Shown piece after piece: positions 10,934 to 22,760 of a DNA stretch of 64,000 nucleotides. Each line of letters opens with the position of its first letter. The first letter of the stretch is position 1. A model generated the notes under the pieces. It ran no database searches, was not told the DNA's origin, and saw nothing but the letters and a program-made list of their open reading frames with translations. A program made the position numbers and the translations under genes. The stretch lies in the NCBI GenBank assembly GCA_001574975.1, contig KQ965850.1, positions 62,001-126,000 of the forward strand, given 5' to 3'. The stretch is from Gonapodya prolifera JEL478 (Eukaryota > Monoblepharomycota > Monoblepharidomycetes > Monoblepharidales > Gonapodyaceae).

Positions 10934-11301
10934 CGATAGTCGCTGGATGTTTGGAAGAGTGTGATCGCGCGAGCTCAAGAAGGCAGGCAATCCGTGCGAA
11001 GTCCGTGCCACAACACTCTGTTTATTGTTGACTGGTCTTCACAATTAATTTGAATTAGTAATACAAACTTGCAAGTTTTTTCCTCGTTTAGAATTTTTAC
11101 ACAATGGTCTGGTTTGGAGAAAGCCGGATTTAGGCACACAAGGTAGAAAAGTGCATCTCTGCTGAATGTCTCCAAACTCTGCATGGTGAACCTGATCACG
11201 CTTACTGTCCAGAAAGAAAAAAGAGGCACCTCGGGCAGGTGGTTGCAATTATGGTTTTCGAATGTTTGCGAATTTCCGTCCCTCCACACCGCTCAGCCAC
11301 G
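10934..11301. other. Intergenic region
   Basis: These 368 bases hold the upstream region of the NodB-family gene and the 3' flank of the F-box/WD gene. I see no further gene. Confidence 0.5.
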
Positions 11302-13425
11302 CTAAGCCCGCTCCACTTCGACCCCAAACCCGACCACATCCACAAATCCGTTCCCCGTTCCAACCGCCACGAGGTCTCCATCCAGCGCGACGCACTCCAA
11401 CGTGTCTTGAGTCCGCGGCGCGCGTCCCCACCTCTTCCAGACCGAGTCCCCACCCTCTCCTTCCATCATCACAGGCGCATCGTCCCACCATCCCCATGAC
11501 CGTGTTCGCAACCACACCGCGCGACCTCGGTCGTACGCGCACGTGTTGATGCTGTCGGCTTCCGATCGGAAATCGGATGGAAGGAGCCGCCAAGGAGGGG
11601 AGTCACCCTGTTGTTGTGCAGTAGCAGGAACCGAGCTCAGTAGGTCGGATACGTGCGAGGAGAAGCGCGTGGCGTTCTTCCGCACCACCGTTACAGTCGT
11701 GTCGGTGCCGCTTCTACCTGCGTACAGTGCGACGCCAGATTCGTTCACAGAAGCGTCCAGAATAGTGCTGCTTACGATCTTGGGATCCATCGGAGGGCGA
11801 GACTCGGAGGCATGTGTGAATTCGGTGACATCCAAAACAGTGACGCCGTTGCTTCCCGGCGATGCGCTGCGAGTGTTTGGTGCAACTTGTGCGAGAATGA
11901 AGAGGAAAGAGCGGCTGTGAGATGCGTCTGGGGAAGCAACGGTGATGGGAAGTACGTCTTTGATGGTGTTCTCGGTTGAAAACACCTTTATGACAAAGCA
12001 TGAGTGTCCCGGGACAGTGGGCGATGAAAATGTAGGGCGAGCTCACATTCATAATACACAGTCCACTTGAATCAGTTCGAACTGGGGCCGCGACATTCAC
12101 CGCCCCAACATCATTCTTGTGAATATGCACGGCTTTCACCCCTCCCGCCGACGCCACCAAGGCCCACGAGCCCCACAGCACCACTTTGGAGATCGGCGAT
12201 CCCGAGACCTGCCCGAGGGAACGAATGGTACGGAGTCGAAACTCCGTCGCTTGTGCTGGTCCGAACTCAAACGCTCTAACGGGGCGATGCACGACCTCGA
12301 TCACGACGAGCGTCGCTGTCCCAAGGTACGATCCAATCACAACCCGCAGCGCCTGAACCATCGGGCGCGTCCCCTCGTCGTCATCCCGCGGCGCACCCTC
12401 GCGCAGCACGTCCGCATCCATGCATGACACTGAGTGGGGCGTCTCGACAATGAGTAGCGGCGTGGGCGGGTGCAGGTGCCATATGCGGATGCTGTTGTCA
12501 AACGACGCGGTGATGAGGAGCGGGGGTTCAGAGATGTAGGTGATGTTGGAGTGCTGGGAGTGTGAATGAAGGGTCTAGGTGCAGAGCGTCCTCGCGGCCG
12601 CCACCAGGCAACATCCCGCACGAGCCAGAAAACACACCTTATCGCTCCACTTTCCGAGATAAAACGACGCGCCGCCCGTCGCGGGACGCACCCCAGGCAC
12701 CGCAACGAACTTTGCCGCCGTGACCTTATCAGTGTGTCCCTTGAGCCGGGCAACAAAGGTCGGCGACCCGCTCTCCCAGGCTCGCTCCGCGCCGATCCGG
12801 CGCCGCGTCATGTTCTTGTACGGCGTCGCTTCCCTCACTGCGGCGGCTGCCGACGGTCGCAGTTTGGGCGACCAGGAGGACGATTCGGCGTCGGACTCGG
12901 ACTCGTCGACGCACCCGGCAGAAGGGTGTGGGTCCATTGGAGAGACCGCGGGAGGCGCGTGGAGGGAGGAAGAACCGCCCGCGTTGGCCCGCGAGAGTGC
13001 GAGGAACCGCGCGCGCCATTCGTTAGAGGCCGACACGAGACCGGCCCATCGGGAGGACACCTGGGCTCAGTACAGAGCATCAGGGGGGAAAGTGAGAAAA
13101 AACGCCCGCAACGGTCCCCGCGCCGTGTCGTACCTGTTCGGCTCTACCAAGTGATCGCAGGTCCAGCAGCGCGACGACCGCGGCGGCAAGTTCGGGGGGC
13201 AGCGCCGTCAGCAGGTCGATTGCCAAGGCCGGGACGGAGAGTTCTGTGCGGACAAGGAAGCGCTCGGCGGGGGAGAGCGAGGACACGAGCGCGCGGAGTC
13301 TGCGATGGTTGCGAATGAATTGAAGGAAGGGGATGCAGTGCAGGGGAAACGAACATTGCGCGTCGGGAGGGATCGGACTGATTCCGCAGCTGCGTGATGA
13401 TCGGGTGCGTGGGTGTCCTCGGCAT
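11302..13425 (-). CDS. F-box/WD-repeat protein (SCF ubiquitin ligase substrate receptor type)
   Basis: Five exons, 13379-13425, 13134-13299, 12638-13060, 12047-12553 and 11302-11985, give 608 residues. The F-box lies at about residues 45-90 (ALPPELAAAVVALLDLRSLG...SSRWAGL). After an acidic Ser-rich linker, a first WD unit starts at VARLKGHTDKVTAAKF, a clear one reads ITASFDNSIRIWHLHPP, and later ones are weak. F-box/WD proteins bridge Skp1 to a phosphorylated target held by the WD propeller. The first donor is GTCCGA, unusual, but the join restores frame and family alignment. The gene ends in a long exon whose WD repeats are too diverged to count with confidence. Confidence 0.78.
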
Positions 13426-13555
13426 GTTGGGCGTGGGGGCTGCGTGTGCTAAGACCTGCGGCCGACAGCACTAACAGTTGCGTCGTCGTCTTCGTCAGTG
13501 GGGACAAAATTAAATTCGTGCACGGTATAGTGTACAACAAGATTCGATGGCTTTA

Positions 13556-14728
13556 TCAACTGATGTTGTTCTCCCACTCCCACATGTCGACTCCGACGTC
13601 ACAAGACTCCTGTATTACCCGATCCACTTCCGCGTCCCCCCTGTACTTTTTCAGCGCCGGCAAACACTCCTCCGTTCCTATAGACCCCAGCGCTTCGGCC
13701 GCTTCGTGCCGTACAATGGGTTCCTCCGTCGTGTTGGCAAGAACCTAGTCGTCGAGAGGGATGCGTCGTGTAATGTCTCGTCGCGTCGAGCCAAATTACA
13801 TGAAAACACTTACCTTGAGAAGGTAAGGAACGCTAGCGGGGTGCTGCATCTGCCCAAACACATACGCGATCTCGTGGCGGAACAGCGCGCTGTCGTCACA
13901 AAAGCCGGCCCCCAGCGCGGCAATGGCTTCCTCGTCGCCCTTGTTCCGCAACGAGAACATGGCCCGGTACCGTTCAAACAGGGGGAGTTTGGGGTTGAGG
14001 AGTTTGGATCGCAGCTCCGAGACGGGCAGCTCCTTGGTAAGCGCAGGGGCGGGGTCGACCGACATGTACACCCTGCACCAGGGTCCGAGATATAACATCA
14101 GTCCTTGCTGACATGGTGTGCGAATCCCTCTCATGAGATTGGACTCACGAGCCGTATCGGGGCTGCTCCGACTCCTTGGACTCGGTGTGCTCGATGTTGG
14201 CGACGGCCAGCTCGCAGGTCTGTGAGACGACTTTTTCGGGATCGGCGAGGTATTTTCGAAGCACGGGGAGGGATTTGGGGTCGCCTATGGCGCCGAGAGC
14301 TTCTGCAGCCTGGAACGGGTTCCACTGTGAGTGGACCTGCTTCACCAGGTGAGGACAGGACTTGTATCTCCCACCTCGTGTCGAACCATGGGCGCCTCGT
14401 CTGTGTTCTCCAAAACTACTGTCAGGTGGGGAATGGCAGATACCTTTCGCATCTGGCCGAGGACGTAAGCGAGCTCATGTTTCAGCAGAGCCGAGGAATC
14501 GGTGAAGGCTGGGGACGCCCGGTCCGGATCAGGGGTAGAGCAAGTGACGGAACGAGGGGGGGGGGNGGAGAGAACGGTACCTTTTGCGATGATGTCGACA
14601 GCGGTGTCGTCTCCGATATGCCGAAGCTCGAAAAGAGCTCGAAACCTGTCCGCCAGAGGAACCTTGCCCGCGCCGAGGAGCCGGGCCTCCAGCTCCTGAT
14701 GGCGAGACGTCCGCTCAGCAGCAACCAT
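13556..14728 (-). CDS. DOHH: Deoxyhypusine hydroxylase (HEAT-repeat di-iron enzyme)
   Basis: Five exons, 14581-14728, 14375-14508, 14149-14309, 13814-14072 and 13556-13744, give 296 residues, near the usual 300-330. All four iron-binding His-Glu pairs are visible: [38 protein letters not shown] and [12 protein letters not shown], set in two halves of HEAT repeats joined by SVDPAPAL. The enzyme hydroxylates deoxyhypusine on eIF5A, the last step of hypusine formation, in the cytosol. One undetermined base (n at 14566) lies inside the first intron next to a G run, so it does not touch coding sequence. It shares a short upstream spacer with COQ7. Confidence 0.95.
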
Positions 14729-14835
14729 TTCCAAGTGCGAAAGGGTCGAGGGAATAGTGTAACGGTTGGCGAGTAAAAAATGAATCGTGTGTCAGTGGAC
14801 CAAAGCATCGTCCCAACCAACTTCCGTTTCCACCA
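14729..14835. promoter_or_regulatory. Short bidirectional promoter between DOHH and COQ7
   Basis: Only 107 bases separate the two divergent ATGs, so both promoters and 5' leaders must lie here or overlap the genes. No TATA element stands out. Confidence 0.5.
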
Positions 14836-15812
14836 ATGATTTCGTCGTCCATCGCTCCACGCAGAGCAGTCCACCGCGCAGCCGCGAACGCCACATGCAC
14901 GAGCCGGCCACGGCTATTGGCGCCTGTGTGTGTTTCTCCCGCGAGCACGAGCAGATTCAGCTCAGTAGCAGGAGTAACAGAATCCGATGAAGCAAGGAGT
15001 AGGAAGGACGCCATCGACGCTCTCCTGCGCGTAGACCATGCGGGCGAAATCGGCGCAAATGTCATCTACAAGGGTATGTGTCCTCGATGCGTGTGCGATG
15101 CTTTGAGCTCGCCAAGATTGAACTTCTCCTCACCCCCCGTCCCTCTCCCCCACCACGTACGCAACGCCCAGGTCAAATCGCCGTGCTAGGGCGAGACAAG
15201 GCCGTCCGCCCCATGCTGCAGCACATGCTGGACCAGGAAGTTGTGCACCTTGCCGAGTTCGACTCCCTCCTGGCCGAGCACCGCACACGGCCGTCCCTGC
15301 TTCGACCCCTGTGGGAGGCCACCGGGTTCACACTGGGTGCCGTCACGGCGGCTATGGGCAAAGAGGCCGCCATGGCGTGCACGGAGGCCGTCGAGACGGT
15401 CATTGGAGAGCACTACAATGACCAGATCCGGGACTTGCTGGAGCGAGGGGACCCGAAGGATGCCCAGCTTATTGCGACGCTGAAGCGGTTTCGGGACGAG
15501 GAGCTGGAACATAAGGATATCGCAGTGGAGAATGATTCGCAGCAGGTGAGAAATTTGTCAGGCTTGCGGGGTGTGGGGTGTTGGTGGCAGGTGCTGGAGA
15601 TTCAACTGGAATGCTCACTCATGGAGGACACGTAACATGTTCGACAGTGGGAGTTGAAAATCTTGAAACAAGAATTTTGACAATTGGCTGCACTGCGCAC
15701 TCATTGTTTCCCTTGACCCTCGACCTCGCACTAGGCCCCTTTCTACACCGCACTCTCAACAGTCATTCAACAGGGGTGTCGGGCAGCCATATGGGTCGCA
15801 AAAAGAGTTTGA
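14836..15812 (+). CDS. COQ7: 5-demethoxyubiquinone hydroxylase
   Basis: Three exons, 14836-15073, 15172-15545 and 15735-15812, give 229 residues. An Arg/Ser/Ala-rich start of about 40 residues with no acids fits a mitochondrial presequence. The di-iron ligands are present: VDHAGEIGA, LDQEVVHLAEF, KEAAMACTEAVE and RDEELEHKDIA, and the tail GCRAAIWVAKRV matches the family's closing GC..AI..SER. It hydroxylates demethoxyubiquinone in coenzyme Q synthesis at the inner mitochondrial membrane. The last intron (189 nt) is longer than most here. A diverged copy of the last exon lies about 1.17 kb downstream. Confidence 0.95.
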
Positions 15813-17284
15813 GCGTGTGTACCTCTGGTGATGTCATTCGGCAATATCAGTTGCGAAACAAAGTTGACGATGTACATACACTCCCATAGATGAAAACAAT
15901 ACCCTTCAATGGTCTCTTTACGCTGAAATTCTGTATGGACATTTAGGAGTCATGCGTCCCTCGTCTGTTTGGGTTGTATTATGAGTTAGACAATAATAAA
16001 GGTGATAATCTTCCATGTATATATGCTGCTGTCTGCTCTGTTACACACCTTGCTCTTAACTTGGCAGCAGTCATTTCACTGGGATAAATAGCTGCAATCT
16101 GTGACATGCATGGCAAGATGACACTTCACACAGTTACATGTATTGCTGAGGTTTGAGATGGTGAGCAATGGTAATGCTGTTTATATGAGTAGTAATGAAA
16201 ATACGTTCTAAAGCAGTATTGAAAAAGTATATTGGTAGAATAGGTGTCTCAGTATGGGGTATTCCCAGGCCCTTGGAGTGCTGGCTGGTGGATGGATTTT
16301 AGCTCAATTTATCTAAATAAAAAATTGCCTATTTAGTCATTTAGTCAAAATTCTGAGTTAGTGGGACACAATTTTCTTTTGCAACCTGCCTTCTGTATGT
16401 GCTGAAAGTGTTTTGGGATGGGTGTGGAAGTGTATTTGAAATTTGTGGGTATTGGTACAGGGGAGCAAGAGTGCCTGTACCACCAATACCCGCAAATCTG
16501 TCCTGGGGCCTGTTGGTCAAAGCTGACACACCCAACACATCCACAAACTATGGTTTACTTACGCAAATGAGGTTTTACCCCTTCCAAGTAAATTAAGAAG
16601 CACTATGCAAATTTCAGTCTGGATGTTCCAGGAGGGGATTTTAGACTTACAATGGAAGCATGAAATACAGTGCCTTGGAATCCTCACATCACACCAAAAT
16701 CAAAAGAACAAAGCCCTGTTAATGAAATTCTCATATTGTTTTGAGATCCAAGGAGTGCAGGGTGGCAGTGGAAAGACCACACAGCTGTCCAATGAAGCAG
16801 TACTCCCTAACCTTGTACTACAGGACAAGCGGTTGTGGCTTTATCCAAGTCATGCTGCTCCCTGGGATTTATGTGTTAGTGTAACTACTGACCGTTGTCT
16901 CCTCTGTTCTACACTGCACTTTCAACAGTGATTCCTAATTCCAAAAATACAAAAAGTCATGTTACGGTCTCTGATATAGTTTGCGAAGCAAGTTTGACAT
17001 ACTAATGCAAAACAGATTCAGAAAAATACAGCGCCCTTGCTGTATCAAATGTTTCAAGTGGCTGCTCCATTTTCCTGTCTACACCAAGCTCTTGAGAGCG
17101 CAGCGCGCGTTGCAGAATCGCAGAACTGAGAACTGCACGGCGCCGTCATCGTGAGGGACACTCACGAATCGGAAGGCTGCATCTAGTGACAAGATTGATT
17201 CAATCCGTTGAGGTGTATTTGCTTGCCTCTCTTCTGTAATCTCTACTTTATCACGAATTGCAACCTATCAACTAGGCGCACGAG
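15813..17284. other. AT-rich gene-poor island, possible relic of an inserted element
   Basis: Base composition shifts to clearly AT-rich compared with both neighbours. It holds a near-perfect hairpin at about 16442-16496 (arms of about 18-20 bases) and a short P-loop-like translation (GVQGGSGKTTQ, about 16750-16785) in an otherwise unremarkable frame. No complete gene, terminal repeat or known element family is recognised. Confidence 0.45.
16907..16999 (+). repeat. COQ7: Diverged copy of the COQ7 last exon and 3' flank
   Basis: Bases 16907-16934 match 15741-15768 at 25 of 28 positions, and 16982-16999 match 15851-15868 at most positions. The order and strand are the same, with a deletion between the blocks. 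The copy is too short to be functional. Confidence 0.5.
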
Positions 17285-17730
17285 ATGGCTCTCCCCGAAG
17301 GTGGTATACATGCACAATGGGCGAAACATCCATTGCGACCTGCAGCCAATACGAGTCGGGACTTGGGTGCACAGGTCGGGACGTAAGCTCGGTTTCATGC
17401 ACACTCGCTACACCACCGAGTCCGGTATCCAACCATGTGTCCATTGCTTTGCCGAATTGGGAACAAGCCAATCAGAGAATGTGGAGGATGAATCGCATGG
17501 CTTCCAGGTGGTCAAAAAAGGGGACAAGAATATCTTGCGTTGTTTCGGGGACGTTGATTGGCGATGAGTTTGGCGGTGTACAAACAGTGGTGGCACGTCT
17601 CGGACTTGCACGCGCCATCCCACCCCGCGCCCTTCATTCATTTGATTCTTCCCCGCCCCCCACGCCAGCACTCTCCCGCCCCTTCGCGGGCCCCGTCCGC
17701 GCACCCGCAATCGCCCAGGTGGAACTCTCC
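17285..17730 (+). CDS. Possible small gene upstream of CEP104, unrecognised
   Basis: An ATG at 17285 opens a frame (MALPEGGIHAQWAKHPLRP) that could be joined at a GTAAGC donor (about 17380) to a second frame containing VSIALPNWEQANQRMWRMN. The intron would be only about 39 nt. The joined text reads like a globular protein, with a Trp-rich middle, but I recognise no family and the 3' end is unclear. It may instead be 5' untranslated sequence of CEP104. Confidence 0.25.
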
Positions 17731-17777
17731 CCCCACCGAAACACCCGCTCCTCTGTGGCCTCCACCCCCTCCGCACC

Positions 17778-20700
17778 ATGATGGCCGCGCTCCTGCCGCC
17801 CACCTCCCTCGCGTTTCCCAATGGCACCGCACCCTCCGCCCTGTCCGCGTTCGCCCACCACGCACCGCTCGTGCCCGTCCCCGCCGCAGTGGTCGAGCAC
17901 ATGTCCCCACCAGACTGCGAGCCGGGATTCCCACTCCACAACCTCGTCCTGGCGCAGGGGCAGGGGCAGGGTCGCCACAGGTCGGAATCTACAGTGTCCT
18001 CCTCCTCCTCGTCGGCGCAAAAGGGATGGCGATCCCAGCGATTCTGCGCCTACCCGCTCAGCATTGTGTTTCGATTCACGGCACCGAAACCTGTCCACAT
18101 TGCGGCAATTCAGATCCTCGCGCATCATGCGCTCGTGCCGTCAAGACTCGAGTTTTGGATTACAGAGGACGTTGGGCTGGAGGACGCGGGGAAAGGTGGG
18201 GGAACGGGCAAAGGTGAGCAGAACAGGAAACGGACGAATTGACGGTGGGAATGGTGGTATTGAATGCTACTGGATTTGAGAAATGGGTGAAGTTAAAGGG
18301 TGAGATTGGTGATGTCAATGAATTCGAGGCATGGAAGAAAGGATGGAATGGGAGTGGGAATGGTGATATTGAACGAACGGGGTGATAATGCATGATGAGA
18401 ATGTATCAGAGGAAATGTCGATGGACGCACGAGGACAGACAGTGGACACCGTTTGCTTGGGGAGTGGCTACACCTTAATCGATTATGGAACACGGGTGGG
18501 AATGGAGTTATTGTGTGATAATTGACGATTATGGATTGGAGGACATTATCTGGAAAGGGGACGCGAGTGTTGACATCGGTGGATGAGAAAGGCTTTGAGG
18601 AAAAGGGAATGTGCAACGGAGTGGTATCTCGGGGGGTGGGGGTGGGAGGAGGAAAAGATGAAGCACGACAATGGATTGCGGGGATGATCCTTTGCCCGTA
18701 GCGATGCCAAAACCTCACATACCTCTTCCCACCCCCCTTTTCCGTCCCCCACCTTCCCCCTTTCCGCTTGCCCCACCCAAGCCCCAACATTCGCGCCCCT
18801 CGGCCACGTCCTCCTCTCGGACCCCTCGCTGCGCCCCTACCCCGCGCGAGAGCTCAAGACGGTCCGCATCGACCCACCGCGACTCGCAAGGGGTTGCAAG
18901 GTTGTTGTGGGAGGGTGTTGGGTTAGTGGTGGGAATTTGTGGGGGCAGGTGGGTGCGTCGTTGGAGGTGTTGGGTGAGGGAAGAAGTGGGGAAAGGAGGC
19001 GTACGGCGCAGATGAGAATCTTTGGATTTTTGTACAGAGCGCAGCTGACATTCCTCCTTCACCCCTCCAGGCCTCCATCCTATCCATATCCTTCCTCACC
19101 CCCTCCGACCCACCATCGCCTCTCTCGCCGCACCGCCCGCTCGCATTGCCCGCCGCCGAGTCCGCGCGACCAGGGGAGATTTCCCTTCCGGACATGTCGG
19201 TGAGTGCGCCGTACCCCCTGCTCGCGCCCCATCCGAGTTGACGTACCCCTCACTGGTACCACATCGCGCCCCAGTCCCTGCCGGCCCCGCTCTCGAAACG
19301 TATCACCGAGGCACTGGCATCTCCGCCCCCCTCGGTAGGTCTTCCCACATCGATGCCTCTGCCCCTGCCTCAGGTCAAGGACGTGAACTCGGCGCCGCAG
19401 CCACCTGTCCATGAAACATCACCGCAACCGCCGGTGCGGTTTCACTGGGATCCGGCGATCGCGGAACTTGCGACGGATATCGAGAGGAAGAGGGCTGATG
19501 CCGTCGCAGGTGAGTTGAGGTCCTCGCCACCCATCCCCCCTCAAGTTCTATTTGACCTCTTCTGCGGCGCCACCCATGTCCTCCCCTCCCCCCCACTCTA
19601 GTCGAAGACTACCTCCAAGCATCCCTACTCACACCCATCCTCGCCGACCTCCGCCGCGCGTCCGAATCACTATGCCGCATTCGACAGGACAAACTCCGCG
19701 CAGTGGCCGGCGAGGACTTTGCGACGGCTGAACGGTGGCGACGAGAGGAGGAACGCATCGTGGGTGAGGTGTCGGAGAAAGTCCACCGCGAGGTGCGCGT
19801 GAGTGGAAGTGGGAGTCGCGAGCGCAAGTCCTCGAGCGACAGAGCTTCCCCACAACGTCCCCGCGTGCCCCCGCGAGAGGACCCCGGTCCGACCTCCCAG
19901 CCATCGTTGGTACAGCAACCGGGGTTCGCGGGCGATCCGGACGACCGACCCATAAAGCCAAAGGAAGGGTACTCTGGATGGACTCCCAAGGGGTCGGACA
20001 TGGCGTTGGCGGCAAAGGTTGGCACACCTGGCGCCGGCGCCCCAGTTGCTCCAAAGGGACGGCGCTCGCCTGCAAAGACCAAACGGGCGGCCCAGGTGCG
20101 CGGCAGCGCGGACGACATTGACAACGACGACGGCGACAAGACCTCTTCACCTGTTCGAGCGGCTCGACCATCCCCCGCCGACGGTCCCGTGCGGCGGCGA
20201 GGCTCGCCTACGCGGGGATCACCTGGCGGTGGACCCCCAGCGTCGCCTCCGTCGTCTTCTGCTCTTGGGCCTCCGGATGAGCCAGACCCGATCCCGCTGG
20301 ACGCGTCCCCCGACGTGCGCGCCGCTGCTGACACACTTGGAGACGTTGTGGTAGCATCTGCCCTTACTCGTCGCAGCGCCGCCGTGGCGGAGTGGGGCCT
20401 GGACAGGATTGCGGACCTGCTTGATGGCAAAGGGGCAAGCCCCACGTCGAGTCCCCGCGGGGCGCCTGTAGACTCCACCACGCTGGCTGCCGCCGCCCTC
20501 GTCGCCAGGACGTGCTTAGGCGACGCGCGTGACCGAGTCGCTCTCCGCGCCGTTCGTGTGCTGCTCGCAGTGCTTGCTCGGTGCACTTCGTCGTGCCCTG
20601 CTTCGAGCGTAGTTCCCCGAGAAACTCCCGGTGCCCTCGTCGACAAAATCGAGCACAGTTTGGCGTCGGCGGGAGCCGGACGAGTCGCTCGGGAGGCCGA

Positions 20701-22517
20701 GGGACTGTTGGGGGAGTTGGCGGTGAGTGGCATGGCCAAGGACGTGGGCGGGGCGATCACGAGGGCGATCCCTACGGGCAGGGGGAGAGCTGCCCACCCG
20801 CGAGTCGCCAAGGGTCGGGCCATGTGCGTTGCGGCGGTTGTCAAGCGGGCTGGGACGCATTTGGGAGGAGGCGGGGATGGGATCGGCATGGGCGTCGTGC
20901 ACGGGTTCGCACTGGTGGTGATGAAGCATCCCGCGGGGGATGCGAGAGAGGCTGGCGTGCAGATGCTCGTGGAGGCTGTCAAGGCGTGCAAGACGGGGGT
21001 GGTGGAAGCGGCGGATAAGGTTGCGGGGTGGTTGGAGAGGGGCGGCGTGAGAGGACGCGCAGTGGAGGCGGTGAGGGAGGTGGCGGGGAAGGGAGGAGGA
21101 AAGGGTGAGTGTGTTGGGGATTGGCGTTTGTGGGGTGCCATGTGTGCAATCTGAACTAAACATTACACACAGGTCGTTCATCCCCGTCGCCGCCCCAAAA
21201 CCCAGCTGCCCGGCGCACCGCCCAGCTGCAATCACTTCTCGAAGAGCAGCGTGAGCTTCGTGACAAGATGGCCGGAAACGTACCCAGGCAAGCGCCGTCT
21301 GGGGTTCGAGAGCGCGACGGGCACGGGTCCGATGTGCCGGAACGAAGTGGCCAGAGGACAAAACGGACAGGACAAGGGCAGAGCGCGAAGGGTGCCACGA
21401 AAGGAGCGGGAGGGAAGAAGAAGGGCGCTGGCGGGAGTGCGCAGGCGGCGGGGGGCAAAGATGGGCGCAAGGTGTATACCAAGAATGAGGAGGTGTATGC
21501 GGGGGACTGGAACATTGATAAGTGAGTTGGTGGGCGGTGTGTGCCGGCACTGACAGGAGCTCGATAGGATTCGCTCGACCTGCTTAACCTGACTGACCGC
21601 TCCCCCCCCCCCCCCCCCCCCCCCCCCCCCACCCCCCCCCCCCCCCCCCCCCCCCCCCACCACCACCCCCACCCCCCTTCCCCCTTCCCCCTTCTCTGCA
21701 CCTTGCGCGTCCAGGGCTTGCGTCTTTTGTCTGGAGCAGAACGAATCGTTCAACGAGGAGGCGCTCGATTTGCACTATTGGAAGGACTGTCCTATGCTGG
21801 CGAATTGTCCGAGGTGTAAACAGGTGGGCCGGGTGGTGTCAACGAGGGTCATTGTGACACCACAAACTCAACCATACCGCTTACTGTACCAAACTCGCGC
21901 CTTACACCCCACTTTCCTCATACGTGCACACCGCCGGCACGCACCCAGATCGTCGAAGTCCCCACGCTCTCTGAACACGTGCTGCGCGAATGCAGCGGCG
22001 TCAAGCACGGCCAGGTGCTCGAGTGCCCGCGGTGCAAGGAGCCCGTGGATGCGGGAGAGTTCAAGGCGCATGTGGCGACGAAGAAGTGTCAAGGTGGGTT
22101 CGGGTGGGGTGTCCGGGGGGTTTGGATTGGGGGATGGGGAAGGACCTGGTACTGACTTCGTCCCATGTCATGTCACGTCACATCACGTCGTCTTCAGTCG
22201 CACCACGACCGCCAGCTGCGCGGTGTCCTCTGTGCCACGCGGACGTAGCTCGGGGGGACTCGGACGATTGTTGGCGCGAGCATCTGATTGGGGTGTGTCC
22301 CGCCAACGGGCGGCGGGTGCGACGGGCTGGGGCGCGTGCGGTACGCCAGGCGGAGGCGAGGCGTGGGGACGACGGGGAGGATGGGGAGGATGGGGAGGGT
22401 GGAGATGGAGATGGAGACGGGTACGGGAGAGAGGATGTGGGGAGCGATGGTGGAGGGGGTGCGGGAGAGGAGGAAGGACGGCACGGCTTTTTTGAAAGGA
22501 TGTTTGGACGTCGATGA
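17778..22517 (+). CDS. CEP104: CEP104-like ciliary tip protein
   Basis: Exons: 17778-18213, 18782-18900, 19071-19199 (perhaps from 19037), 19275-19509, 19602-21104, 21173-21521, 21715-21823, 21949-22093, 22198-22517; about 1114 residues (human 925). The N-terminal jelly-roll shows GWRSQRFCAYPLSIVF and PARELKTVRID. A coiled coil (IAELATDIERKRADAVA, then EDFATAERWRREEERI) follows, then a TOG/HEAT array (about 540-806), then paired zinc fingers (CVFCLEQNESFNEEALDLHY, CPRCKQ, CPRCKEPVDAGEF, CPLCHADVARG). CEP104 binds tubulin through TOG and sits at the ciliary tip. The acidic Gly-rich C-terminus is extended. The join between exons 2 and 3 is the weakest. Presence implies a flagellated stage. Confidence 0.9.
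18214..18781 (+). repeat. Long CEP104 intron with degenerate internal repeats
   Basis: This 568-nt intron is far longer than its neighbours. Three copies of a unit beginning GTGGGAATGG and continuing to a TATTG core start at about 18245, 18354 and 18496. The copies are imperfect, with spacings of 109 and 142. Confidence 0.5.
21602..21710 (+). repeat. Extreme poly-C tract in a CEP104 intron
   Basis: From 21602 to 21658 the strand is C apart from one A, and C-rich sequence runs to the acceptor at 21712-21714. It sits where the polypyrimidine tract of the intron belongs. Length may be an assembly estimate. Confidence 0.8.
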
Positions 22518-22566
22518 CTGACAGCGATGTGAACGTGACTGTGACTGTGCCATGGACCACATACGC

Positions 22567-22760
22567 GAATTTTTGATAGCGATAGTGATAATTGTATGCG
22601 ATACCACGCTTCCGATAATCTTAATGTATATGCGGCTTCGATGGCGATGAAGTGTGACCTGGACAACAGCAAAGTTGAATTTTTGACGGTGAATGGTGAT
22701 AATTGGATGCGATACCATGCTTCTGATCAACTTAATGTAAGTGTATGTAGCTTCGACCCG
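22567..22760 (+). repeat. Two-copy direct repeat, period about 110
   Basis: A block starting GAATTTTTGA at 22567 recurs at 22677 with matching downstream text (GTGATAATTG, ATGCGATACCA, CTTAATGTA). It fills most of the spacer between CEP104 and the FAM72-like gene. No coding content is seen. Confidence 0.7.

Noticed and set aside
14555-14566. Undetermined base next to a G run as a gene break in DOHH
   Set aside because: It lies within the first intron; exons on both sides join in phase with the family alignment.
16605-16931. Helicase or ATPase gene suggested by a P-loop-like GVQGGSGKTTQ
   Set aside because: No Walker B or other motif follows, the frame is short and the region is AT-rich; kept only as a hint.
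17408-17941. A 177-codon minus-strand open frame
   Set aside because: It overlaps the CEP104 start antisense and is low-complexity Gly/Arg text.
19609-21141. A 510-codon open frame on the minus strand
   Set aside because: It is the antisense shadow of the long CEP104 exon in GC-rich DNA; composition is Pro/Ser/Arg with no domain.
20516-21550. A 344-codon minus-strand open frame
   Set aside because: It is antisense to CEP104 exons, crosses their intron without signals and shows no family motif.
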